From positions 1,646,250-1,710,249 of the forward strand of contig NC_079422.1 of NCBI RefSeq assembly GCF_026213295.1: a stretch of DNA of 64,000 nt, read 5' to 3'. Made by a program: the position numbers and the translations under genes. How positions within the stretch are numbered: the first letter of the stretch is position 1; every line of letters begins with the position of its first letter. Shown piece by piece: positions 10,560 through 22,532 of this stretch. The notes under the pieces were generated by a model. The model was given only the letters and a program-made list of their open reading frames with translations. It was not told the origin of the DNA and made no database searches. This DNA is from Gadus chalcogrammus. Taxonomy: Eukaryota > Chordata > Actinopteri > Gadiformes > Gadidae.

Positions 10560-11388
10560 AGCCGTGTTTACATGGACACTTCTGATCCGATTAGAAGTGG
10601 AAGAACAGCTCAATCGGAATAAAAAATTATCATGTATACGGCTCAATCGGAATACAATTCTCTAATCAGAATAGTATTCCATGCAGAATAGAAGAGGTGG
10701 TGTAGTCCACTATAATTGACATGTATACACTTATTCCGTTTGGTTTGGGGTGGGGGTGGCTACTTTTTAACTTAGAGAGATGGCATCAGCAGCTGCAGTA
10801 TTTCGCAATTGGTCAGTCGGTACTTTTATGCATACCGAACGTGACCGCTGTCAAGGAAAGTGCATTTTTTGCCTGATTCACGTCTTTCTTTACACTCCGT
10901 AAGTAGTCTGTTAACTTATCAACCCCAGCGTTTCCGGTTTCTAAGCGACGTCAACGTCTTTGGCAGACTATTTCTCTGCTGATCAACACTACGAATGGGA
11001 ATTGTAAAATTACATGACGTGTGAAGATATTGTTTCGTTTTTGGCAAGGAGCCGTGTAATAATGTATCGAACGTCGCCGGTCATTATCGAAAATAATACC
11101 CTTCAGGGCGAAGCAAGACACCTCCGCTTCGCATCGCGGTCCGGTTCGCCCTGTCGGGGCTTATTTTCCCGATAATGACCGGCGTTCTGTACTACAACAT
11201 TATCCCTTCCATATATCATATAAGTCCAGACCAACATAACGGTTGTGTGCGAGAGATATACGAACGTAAGCTTACCACTTTTGTAAATGCCATAGGCCTA
11301 TATACAGTGTATTCGGATCGCATGATAGGAATAGATCTATTCCAATTAGAAATCTAATCGTATCAGAAGTGTCCATGTAAACGCGGCT
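10560..11388. mobile_element. DNA transposon with AGCCGYGTTTACATGG ends, copy 1
   Basis: The ends 'agccgtgtttacatggacac' and, inverted, 'agccgcgtttacatggacac' continue into 'ttctgatccgattag', giving arms of about 35 bp. A related complete copy lies at 44043-44852, and internal or right-end pieces occur near 13290-13450, 17083-17584, 35325-35480 and 47170-47660. It interrupts an older repeat ('gtgtgaatttgcgctacggt' family) that resumes after 11392. No protein fragment is recognised. Confidence 0.75.
11075..11184. repeat. 110-bp foldback inside the transposon, copy 1
   Basis: The outer arms 'cgccggtcattatcg' and 'cgataatgaccggcg' are perfect 15-bp inverses, and the inner bases ('gaaaataa' against 'ttattttc', 'agggcg' against 'cgccct') extend the stem. 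The same foldback recurs at 44550-44658 and 47541-47650. Confidence 0.8.
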
Positions 11389-11590
11389 AGCGTTGTGTGT
11401 AACGCGTTACTACGCGGTACTTTTTCATGTAAAACCTCTACACTGTAATAACAATATTTAGCGAGGTAATTATAACTTAACTTCAACACTGGACACAAAA
11501 ATTCTCTCTCTCTGGCACTCTCAGTCTCTGGCACTCTCTGTCTGTTTTTCCTTGTGACATATTGATTAAAAACGATGGATGGTCTCCTAT

Positions 11591-14053
<2,463 letters not shown>

Positions 14054-14061
14054 GCAATAGG

Positions 14062-14859
14062 TAGGGCTGGGCGATATGACGATATATATCGTGTGATATA
14101 AAAATGTCTATCGTTTCATATTATCCTCTATCGTTTATATCGTCTTGTCGCAAATCACACTCTTTACGGTAATATTTTACGTCATTTGGATTACATTCTT
14201 CCACACGGCACATGAACGCAACACAAACAAACATGGAGGAGAGTGTACGTGACAATTCTGAATAGGAGAAGGACTCCCACGACCAGCCAAGACAAAGTGA
14301 GCTCGTACCCAAAAGAGGGGCTACGAAATAGGCCTTTCCATGTGGTCACTTTATATAAACTACCGTAATTTTCAGACTATAAAACGCGCCTTTTTTTCCC
14401 GATTCTGCGGCTTATATAACGGTGCGGCAGAGGACAGCTGATTTGGAACGGAACAACAGCTGTTTAATCTTCAACAAAATATGCAGATACTGTCAAAATC
14501 GGTTCCAGGGAGTATATAGGGATTATTAATGTTTTTGATGGTGTTTTTTTCTGTAACGAGTATTTGAATATTCGCTCGGAAAAACCAACGAGTATTTGAA
14601 GCCTGAAAAATGGCATTTGGGCAAGCCCTAATGGTAATTAAAAATGAAAACACCTGCGGTTTATAGTCCAGTGCGGCTTATATATGTACACATCATTAAA
14701 TTTAGCTGCTGCGGCACTCCGGTGCGCCTTATAGTGCGGAAAATACGGTATTTATTCATTGAATTTACAGAAAATGTGCGATATCGTGATAAATATCGTT
14801 ATCGGGATATGAATGACCTATATCGGGATATGATATTTTGGTCATATCGCCCAGCCCTA
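14062..14859. mobile_element. hAT element with 8-bp target duplication GCAATAGG
   Basis: The ends are 'tagggctgggcgatatgac' and, inverted, 'tagggctgggcgatatgac', flanked by perfect 8-bp direct repeats GCAATAGG at 14054-14061 and 14860-14867, which is diagnostic of hAT insertion. Near the left end a + strand stretch (14232-14330) resembles the start of a hAT transposase (MEESVRDNSE, a stop, then DQPRQSELVPKRGA). The middle holds a second, nested element. The right end lies 54 bp before a kif13a exon. Confidence 0.9.
14362..14749. mobile_element. Nested element with ACCGTA...TACGGT ends
   Basis: Inside the hAT element, 'accgtaattttcagactata' on the left pairs with 'tatagtgcggaaaatacggt' on the right. 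The ends resemble those of the Harbinger-derived MITE at 7090-7728 but differ in several bases, so this is a relative and not a copy. No coding fragment is recognised. Confidence 0.7.
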
Positions 14860-14913
14860 GCAATAGGGTGGCTCCTCAGTGTGTTTATTGTCATCTTGAT
14901 GGATGCTCTAAAG

Positions 14914-15006
14914 GTCAAGAGGTGGTGTTCAAGTGCCTTGGAGAGGGTATACTGGACAACGCGTTCCAAGGATACAATGCCTGCATATTTGCCTATGGAC
15001 AAACAG
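14914..15006 (+). CDS. kif13a: kif13a exon: motor domain up to the P-loop
   Basis: This 93-bp exon encodes [20 protein letters not shown] followed by [11 protein letters not shown] and the first base of the next Gly. It carries the first part of the ATP-binding P-loop GQTGSGKS, whose last residues are in the following exon. The acceptor is 'ctctaaag' with a weak pyrimidine tract and the donor is 'gtaact'. The phase (two bases completing Gly, one base left over) fits both neighbours. A hAT element ends only 54 bp upstream, so most of the branch site and tract region lies between the transposon and the exon. Confidence 0.94.
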
Positions 15007-15435
15007 GTAACTAAGGATAAAAAAATACTTTTTTCTTCTTCTTTACGTATGTCATCTCATATACCTTCTCTTCATTTATATTTCTGAACTGAAAATCTTG
15101 CATAATAATTAAGTCAACAAGCAGATCTGTCCAGTAGTCCTGATATTATATTAGAAGCACAGCTCTGTATAAAATTCATAGGAAGTGTCATTTGCAAGGT
15201 GACTTACTTAAGGCATATCCTCTACCAGCATGGATATAGCAGCTGTTCCAGCTCACCACTTTGCTGTAGGTGAAAGGAAAACATGAACGTGAAGTCATTC
15301 ATATGAATCAAAATGATAATAATGACTATTATTAGTACTATTATTATGTTATTAGAAGGATTAGTCGTATTATTAGAAAATGAGTGAATGCTCCATTGTT
15401 GTTCCTTGCTAACTGCATTCCCTATGTGTCCATAG

Positions 15436-15616
15436 GTTCAGGGAAGTCCTTTTCCATGATGGGGAATGGGGATCAGCCGGGTCTGATTCCAAGGCTGTGC
15501 GGTGCCTTGTTCGAAAGGGTCCACAGAGACGAATGTGAGGCACACTCCTTCAAGCTGGAGGTCTCCTTCATGGAGATCTACAACGAGAAGGTCAGGGACC
15601 TCCTAGACCCCAAAGG
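15436..15616 (+). CDS. kif13a: kif13a exon: P-loop GSGKS to LLDPKG
   Basis: This 181-bp exon begins by completing the P-loop (GSGKS, Lys and Ser contacting ATP and Mg) and continues SFSMMGNGDQPGLIPRLCGA, then a loop and FKLEVSFMEIYNEKVRDLLD, ending in PKG. The EIYNEKVRDLL helix is a general kinesin motor signature. The acceptor is 'ccatag' and the donor 'gtgagt'. It leaves two bases of a Gly codon for the next exon. The DQPGL loop is shared with KIF13B, but most other positions fit KIF13A. Confidence 0.95.
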
Positions 15617-16696
15617 GTGAGTCTCCTGTCTGCCCTCACATTTAGTGTGGGGTGCTGTGTTGTGAAACCATGGAGCTGCAAAATCGGGAGCAAACATGTA
15701 TCATTATCTCTATTCTGAACCAGCTATTGTCCCGCGCTATTTTTGATTAATCCAGGTTCAATGCCAGTTCAAGGATTACAAGTTATAATGTGTAATGCAC
15801 GCCTCCTGGCAACGCCATGCTAGCTCCAGTGCCAAGCTGTATTTCTCTCTCTCTCCCTCTGGGGCCGGGGGCCGTTCTCATGGTTGTTTAGAGTGGTGTT
15901 GTGTCTGGGTGCCTGAATTGGCAGAGAGACAGTGAGGATGTGAGGAGGAAGCTGGACCCAGTGGCTTCCTGGTATCCTCCTTCTCATGGACACTGTTGCA
16001 TTCTTTGCCCTGTGGTTGGCAGACAAGCCTGCAGAAGAGGGCTGTGAAAGAGTTTGTTTTAGGGACATCTGTTAGTGAAGCACAGCATCCAGGGGGGGAG
16101 AGAGTTAGAGAGAGGAGCCCCAGAGCGGGACAGAGAGAGACAGTGGAGGGCTCTGTGCTGCTGCTGCTGCTGCTGCAGATGCTGATAAGGCAGACCCATT
16201 TGGACTGCCACTTCCTTTCGGCCTGTCACCCAGACATTGTGTGTCTTTAAGATGACTCTTTAATCCAAGCTTTCTGCTTGATTAAAGGCCATATGCTATT
16301 GCAATAGTATAAGCGAATCTATTCACGATGGATACTTAATCCAAACAAAAGGCTAGTCACTCACTGCTCATGATTTATGCTGGTGGTTCAGTGTTGGGTT
16401 GTATTGTAGATCGAGAACAGGGAGTTTAACATCTCAATGAGACTTCTGCTAACTGCCGTTGGAGGAGCCATGGGGGTTTCTATTGATCTCCAGTGTCGGT
16501 GGTTTGACTGACAACTATCAATTTAGTATCCACTTCTACCCACCAACTCAATCAAGGGAAGTTCTTTAAACACAGGGTATTCTTATGAAAAAAAACATTT
16601 TAAAATACAGCTTTGTGTTTGTGTGTAGTGATTAGCAATTGCAGCAGGAATCCCAACAGACAGGAGGAGGAACAGTGTTTTACTAAACCTTTAACA
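15617..16696. other. Intron, no recognised element
   Basis: This is intron sequence between kif13a exons, with short CT and CTG runs (15842-15860 and 16158-16175). Open frames here have no family resemblance and are taken as chance. Confidence 0.5.
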
Positions 16697-17698
16697 CAGG
16701 GGTCTTCAACGTTTTCCAGGCCAAGGACCCCCAAACTGATGGAGAGATGGAGTGGGGACCCCCTACTTATATATTGTATAAAATTGTGTTTTATGTTAAA
16801 CAGGTCCAATAGTGCCATGTATAAATGTACCTTGTTAATTTGCATTCAATACTAAGATATTTAAATAATACACAGGTTCATATATTCATGTTTTCATTCT
16901 AAACATGTGCAAGGTAAATAAACATAAACGTAACATAACATAATAAACTGATGCCTGCCAAGATCAACAATGTCTGTCAATTGCATGTAATCATGCACAA
17001 AAGCAATTCAAATGGACATTTTAAAAACATAAATGTGTAAACGAAAATTGGTGATGTTTGCTAGTGTCTTTCTCTCACTCCGCGAGTAGTCCGGTAACTT
17101 ATCAACCCCAGCGTGTCTGGTTGCTAAGCGAGGTCAAAGTCTTTGGCGGACTATTTCTCTGCTGATCGCTTATTTTCCCGATAGTGACCGGCGTTCTGTA
17201 AATTATCCCTTGCATAACAGCACTCTCTCTCTCTCCCAACAGTCTTCACTGCACACTCTCATCCAAATACGTATTGTTTGCGGCGGAGGAGGGGGTAGAT
17301 ATAAAGACCGGACGAGAAACGGACGTCCCTGTGCTGTCCTTCTTAATTGAAGGAGCAGGCAGAGAAAAGCTCTCTCCTGCTGGGCTTTCATTAAAATAAA
17401 ATACATAAAAATGTCGCAGCCAGTCCGGATGAGTCAGGTGTGCGCGAGAGACCGTACGTACATACAAACGTACGCTTACCACTTTTGTAAATGGCAAATA
17501 TGTAGGTACATTCGGATCACATGATAGGAATAGATCTATTCCGATTAGAAATCGGTTCAAAAGTGCCCATGTAAACGCGGCTAGTGTGTTAGATTAATTT
17601 TAATGTGTATTTTTTTGGGGGAAAAAATTGCGGGGGGGAATATAAAAAAAATGTCTAATCAACCAAAACTTTCGCGGACCCCCTGTTGAAGACCTCTG
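16697..17698. mobile_element. hAT-like element with CAGGGGTCTTCAAC ends
   Basis: The left end 'caggggtcttcaacgttttc' and the right end, inverted, 'cagaggtcttcaacaggggg' are similar. The flanking octamers ctttaaca and cttttaga match at six of eight positions, consistent with an old hAT target duplication. A truncated copy of the AGCCGYGTTTACATGG family is inserted in it, at about 17083-17584. I see no transposase. Confidence 0.6.
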
Positions 17699-17717
17699 CT
17701 TTTAGAGACAGGAAGTG

Positions 17718-17952
17718 GAACGTGCCTGGAATACCGCCCTAGTGGGGCGCCTAGTCGGGATCCTTACCAGATTCCCGAACCACATCAACTGACAACATCC
17801 TTTCTAAGCAGAGGTTTAGCGGCTCTTAACCGTGTTCCTCACGGATAGCTGAGCAGCTTCTCACCCTATCCCTAAGGAAGATGCCACCCACCCTCCAGAG
17901 AAAACCCATCTCGGCCGCTTTTACCCGCAATCTCGTCCTTTCGGTTTTTTTG
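17718..17952 (-). mobile_element. Rex3 fragment, 3' part of the coding region
   Basis: On the minus strand this aligns by eye with the Rex3 copy at 29850-30486. Shared protein motifs are ERTRLRVKAAEMGFL, FLRDRVRS and IREE, corresponding to the region downstream of RT in Rex3. It is interrupted and lacks both ends. Confidence 0.75.
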
Positions 17953-18646
17953 ATAAATATAATAATCCTAAAATGGTAATTATACAACAGTGGTTCTGAG
18001 CGAGTAATTTGATTGGACAAGAGACATTCCATGAGTTCTGCAGGAGCGCTGATATGAGCGTCCAACATCACTCGGACTGTTCACCAAACTCTAAACCAAC
18101 TGTCAAAATCACTCCGCATTCCAGCTGTAACCAACTTACTTTAACTGTAACAGTTTACTTAAACTGTTACCTTGGACCGTACCTGAACCAGCTTTGCGCG
18201 GTATCCTAAAGATGGATACATTCCGAAATATAACATTTGATTTGATGCACAATCGAGACTCCAGTTGTGCCCCGATGTCAGTGTCTGAGCTTGACAGGTT
18301 GGAGAGGAGCATTAATGAAGCCAACACCGTAAAGAAAACGGTGTGGGCTTTAAACTGCTTGGTGTTTTGTTGATTTGTTGCTTGGCAACAGTCCGCTCAG
18401 TGGGGATGTATTTTTGTTTGCGGAAGCAATTTCATTCGTTTATATGATTAAATAAACAAACAAATCACAATCTATTGTCAATTATTATTGTTAACAGTAC
18501 ATTTTACTAGTATAACTGTTGTATAAAAGCAATATCACACTCGAGGTTGCAATGTTGTCGTTCTATATTAGCGCTGCTGTGATTGCCTCCGGCATTGATT
18601 TTAATGATCTATTCTTCTTCCTGATTCCCTCCACGTGTCTCCTCAG

Positions 18647-18734
18647 GAGCCGGCTCTCCCTGAAGGTGCGAGAGCACAAAGTGCTGGGTCCGTACGTGGA
18701 TGGCCTCTCTCAGCTGGCTGTGACCAGCTTTGAG
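18647..18734 (+). CDS. kif13a: kif13a exon: SLKVREHKVLGPYVDGLSQL
   Basis: This 88-bp exon completes a Gly and encodes SRLSLKVREHKVLGPYVDGL then SQLAVTSFE. The segment precedes switch I in kinesin-3 motors. KVLGPYVDGLSQLAVTSFE matches KIF13A as I recall it, whereas KIF13B has SVLGPYVDGLSKLAVTSY, and this is a main reason for the paralogue call. The acceptor is 'cctcag' after a good pyrimidine tract, and the donor is 'gtgtgt'. It ends in phase 0. Confidence 0.94.
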
Positions 18735-18813
18735 GTGTGTCTCCCTCTCCTCTCTCGTCACACCATGATCACAGGCCCCCTGGTCACATTCAACAGAGGC
18801 CCTCCACTTTTAA

Positions 18814-18916
18814 ACACGCACGCACACACACACACACACATACGCACACACGCACACCCTCACAGACACACACACACACAGACACACACACACACCCCCC
18901 CCACACACACATACAC
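18814..18916. repeat. (CA)n microsatellite, interrupted
   Basis: This CA-rich tract, with interruptions by 'cgc', 'gaca' and 'cccc', lies 80 bp after a kif13a splice donor. Length variation is likely. I see no other feature in the following 800 bp except a hAT-like start ('cagtggtggctggtggt') near 19259. Confidence 0.9.
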
Positions 18917-19798
18917 CCAACTGCACGCACACGCACATAGATCACACATTATGAAAAGTCATAGTCCAGAGACCTGGCGTTCCAGTCCTAATGCATTGTC
19001 GTCATGGGTTTTGTTAAGACATCCTTACTTTTGGCTTACTTACTAAGTGCTTATTTAATTAAGTTTGAACTTCTCAGCCCTATAGCGTTTTACTGCACTC
19101 TATGTCAGAGCGGGCCAGTGCATTTCACACAGAACCTCAAGCGCACTTCCCACTGTGAACAAGCTCCGTCACACATGTTCCGCAGCCAAGTGGAAATACT
19201 GCTGGCTACATTGATTTAGTATGGATGAATCATTTTCAAGTTCGGGTCAGCCTACACCAGTGGTGGCTGGTGGTTATTAAAGTGAGGGAGAAAGGACTGC
19301 GCGCTTGGTTGCCATTGGCCTGCTTGCACTGTTAGTGGCGTATGGTGGCATAAGAATGTGAGACTCAAGTTGTTTCAGGGTGTTTCAGTGACCAAAAAAA
19401 TAACAGGGAGGGATAATTACGTGAATAAAATTGAGACAAATCCACCAGTGGCAGCATTGTACTTTGAAAGCTGGTGGGCAGCATGTCTTGGACTACAAGG
19501 GCATAAACACACTTGCAAACTTGTCGCTTTTCGGCGACAATCACCGTTTTCTTGGTCAATTGGGTCATTCACGTGAATCGCGTCGAACCAGAGAGGTTTT
19601 TTAGGGGGCGGGGGGGAAGGCTGTCCTTCATATGAAGCATTATTGGATGATTCTTATAATTGACATTTCTCTGGGCCAATCGGAATCTCAGCACTTGCTT
19701 CAGAATCTTGAAGCACACAGCGCCAACTGAGCTCGCCTTTGGATGAGACCCCTGGCTACCGCGCGAGACTGATGGAATCTCTTAACGTCAATTTGAAG

Positions 19799-20720
19799 TA
19801 GGGGTGTAGGTCTACGGTATAAACGGTATAGAAAGTACACCAGTGTGAATTTGCGCTACGGTATGGATTTTGACATTACCGTGAGACCGGTGTGACCGGT
19901 AGACAGTGTTTTGTGTAACACGCAACAAAGTAAGTAACGCATTAATACAGTAACCTAACTACTTTTTCATGTAAAAAGTAAAGTTACGCGCAACTACTGA
20001 AAATATGGTAACGACACATAGTTCCTTTTTCAATTCGGCGCCACGTTACTTTTCCCAGGGACAGATTTGACAGCGATACTGCCTTCTCAGGCAGTATGCT
20101 ATTGCGCAAGCTCTCAGGCAGTATGCTATTGCGCATGCGCAGGCGTGCAGCAAGCGCTCATGCGTGCTTGTGCAATAGTCCTTTCACAAGCTCTCATTCT
20201 AATCCACACCGTACGCGAGAAACGCTGGTTGAGTGAAGCTGTCTCTGCATATCAGACATTGCTTCCGCAGGCATTTTGAAAACCAGCCCTTACGACAAAG
20301 TGCCAGCGGTGGAACGAGATAACAAAAGCCGTCACCGTTTACCTGTGTAAGGACATGGTTCCCTTTCAAAACGTTGATTGAAAGTGCTTTAAAGAGATGG
20401 TCAAAACACTCAATCCCAGGTACGCGTTTCCTGTCCACACACACTTCAGCCAAATTGAGATGCCAAAACTATGCGGCAAGGTCTGCAAGCAAGTGGAGAA
20501 ACAAATCCTTACTATTAAACATTAGTGATTTTCAGAGATAGAAGTATCTCTGATAAAAAAGATTATGCAAGATTATGCTGCCTTACCAGTATTTTACCCC
20601 TTCAGAAGCATTTATATTGAAATTAGAAGATCAAATGAACATACTGTGATATAATACCGTTACCATCTATGCCTCAAATCATACCGTGATATACATTTTA
20701 GTCCATACCGTGCAGCCCTA
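19799..20720. mobile_element. hAT element with 8-bp target duplication ATTTGAAG
   Basis: The element starts 'taggggtgtaggtctacggt' and ends, inverted, with 'tagggctgcacggtatggac'. It is flanked by a perfect direct repeat ATTTGAAG at 19791-19798 and 20721-20728, the hAT hallmark. Inside is a piece of hAT transposase (20319-20517). The ends are not closely similar beyond the terminal TAGGG.TG, as is common for hAT. Confidence 0.88.
20319..20517 (+). pseudogene. hAT transposase N-terminal fragment
   Basis: The + strand reads ITKAVTVYLCKDMVPFQNVD, an in-frame stop, then KCFKEMVKTLNPRYAFPVHT and HFSQIEMPKLC. This is the region after the BED finger of Ac/ZBED-type hAT transposases, usually of the form I-KDM-P---V---GF--L---L-PRY-LPSR--FS. 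The stop and missing catalytic domain make it inactive. It belongs to the surrounding hAT element. Confidence 0.7.
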
Positions 20721-22528
20721 ATTTGAAGGAACTATCTTATGTTAAATTCGAGGTAATTCAAGCTTTTTGGAGCAAAAACGACAGCTATTTGTTTGCTTGA
20801 TTCAACTAACGTTAGCTAACGCTTTATGATGTGATATAATTTACAATAATATTGTATTTTTAGAACTGAGTCAACGTCGAGTACTGCACGAACGTAGACC
20901 TTGCATAAAGTTAGTAAATTCTAACAACATAGGGCTATACTGGCAAGCTTGTTGTCCTAGGCTAATACACCAACAGCACATTTCTGTATGATAAAGGGCT
21001 ACATTTTGCATCCAAATTTGTCATTTGAAATCTTTCCATTGTATTGTGTGCTCCATCCTCCGGGTAGCTCAGAATTCGAGTAGCCGTATATCTCGAAACA
21101 CCGATCAGTCCTTGGACCGATGATCCCTCCCGACACTGTAACCTTTTTTAAACTGAGAGGTTTGCAGGTCTGCATAAGGTAAGGATTCAAAGCCCATTAG
21201 TCAAATCAGTTCTACTCTTGATTTGTAAAACAAAATAAAAAAATCTGGGCCTATCATGGGGCCTATCTTTGCCCTATGTTTATTTTTAGCTACAATTGTT
21301 TTAAGAAACAAGACCAAAAGGGATGCCATTTAAAATGCTCTGAATCATTCACTAACATCCTTTCCACAATATCAAACAGAACGGTCAGAGTTACAAACAA
21401 TTAAAAGAACAAGAACATTATTTCACAACTATTTAAATGGACTTTAAGCCGAACATTGTTTGAGGCAAATGTTGATGTTAATGGATGTCTCTGAATTTTG
21501 GTCATGGTGTTAAGCCAATTAAGATTGAGGGACTTTGTTTGTAGATCAAGTGAATCCTCCTTGCTGTTTGTGTTGCAAAAATATCAATTGGTCATACCAA
21601 AGCATGGTCCAACCATGCTTTACTCTCGTACTTCATTTCATTTGTACAGAGAGTCTGGACCTACTCAATTGACAAACGTTAACTCACTTGAAGGCGGGTG
21701 TCTGTTGAAGTTGAAAACTATTGGATCTGCCCAGTGCCACTCTGGATTGCCATAACCAATCGCTAACGTTTGGCCGGGAATCACGTTGCGCGCAGGCTGT
21801 AAACAAACCAAACACCGTGCGTGGAGATGTTTGTCAATGAGAGCTGACCTTAACGTCATCATTCTCAGCCACTCCCTATGTTCGCTGATTGGACCGCCAA
21901 AAATCAGGCTTCCAAGGAAACCATGCATATGAAGCAGACCCAGACCTAGTACTGAAGTGAAATGAAAATTGAGCGGAAGTAGGTAGGTGGAAGTAGGGGA
22001 GGTGCCAGGCTAGCACCGAACCACACTGCTCGGCGGAAACGCCAATATAAGCGAACAGAGCCGCACTGTACATCAACGAACAGTAGCGCACCGACTGTAC
22101 GACTGAGCGGGTTTGTTGGATCTCGTAGCCTAGACTTGAGGGGATAACCCCTCCCTCCGGGCTGCTCCACAGCCAGGGCTCCTGCTTATTGGTTCATATT
22201 GAGCCAGGACTCCTTCTTATTGGTTCATAGTGCAGCAGATCCCTTAGCTAGTCACACCCACTTAGAGGAGGACTTTCCTCCTCTCTCCCATTGAACCCCA
22301 TGTTATTCACCGGCCGCCAACAGTTTCAGGGAAATTAATGGGAATAAATGGAGGCTGAGAGAGTAACGTCCTCCCTGAAGTAATTGTCAATAGGCGATAG
22401 GGGGTGCTAATGTCCCTTTACCCAAGGAAACGAACATATCATATACAAAGGCATTAAAGTAGTCATATTTAAGGGCATTAATTCATGACAGTAGTCTGGG
22501 CAATCTACATTTTTTATTCTCAACAATG
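20721..22528. other. Intron, mostly unassigned
   Basis: I recognise only a possible hAT-like right end ('cttcaccggccgccaac'-like bases near 22300-22322), which may pair with the start near 19259, and a pair of 'gagccaggactcctkcttat'-like direct repeats at 22166-22230. I see no exon, RNA gene or protein fragment. Confidence 0.4.
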
Positions 22529-22532
22529 TTAA

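Noticed and set aside
18519..19046. 175-codon open frame around a kif13a exon
   Set aside because: It is the exon read in another frame plus the CA repeat. The kinesin exon 18647-18734 with correct phase explains the conserved part.
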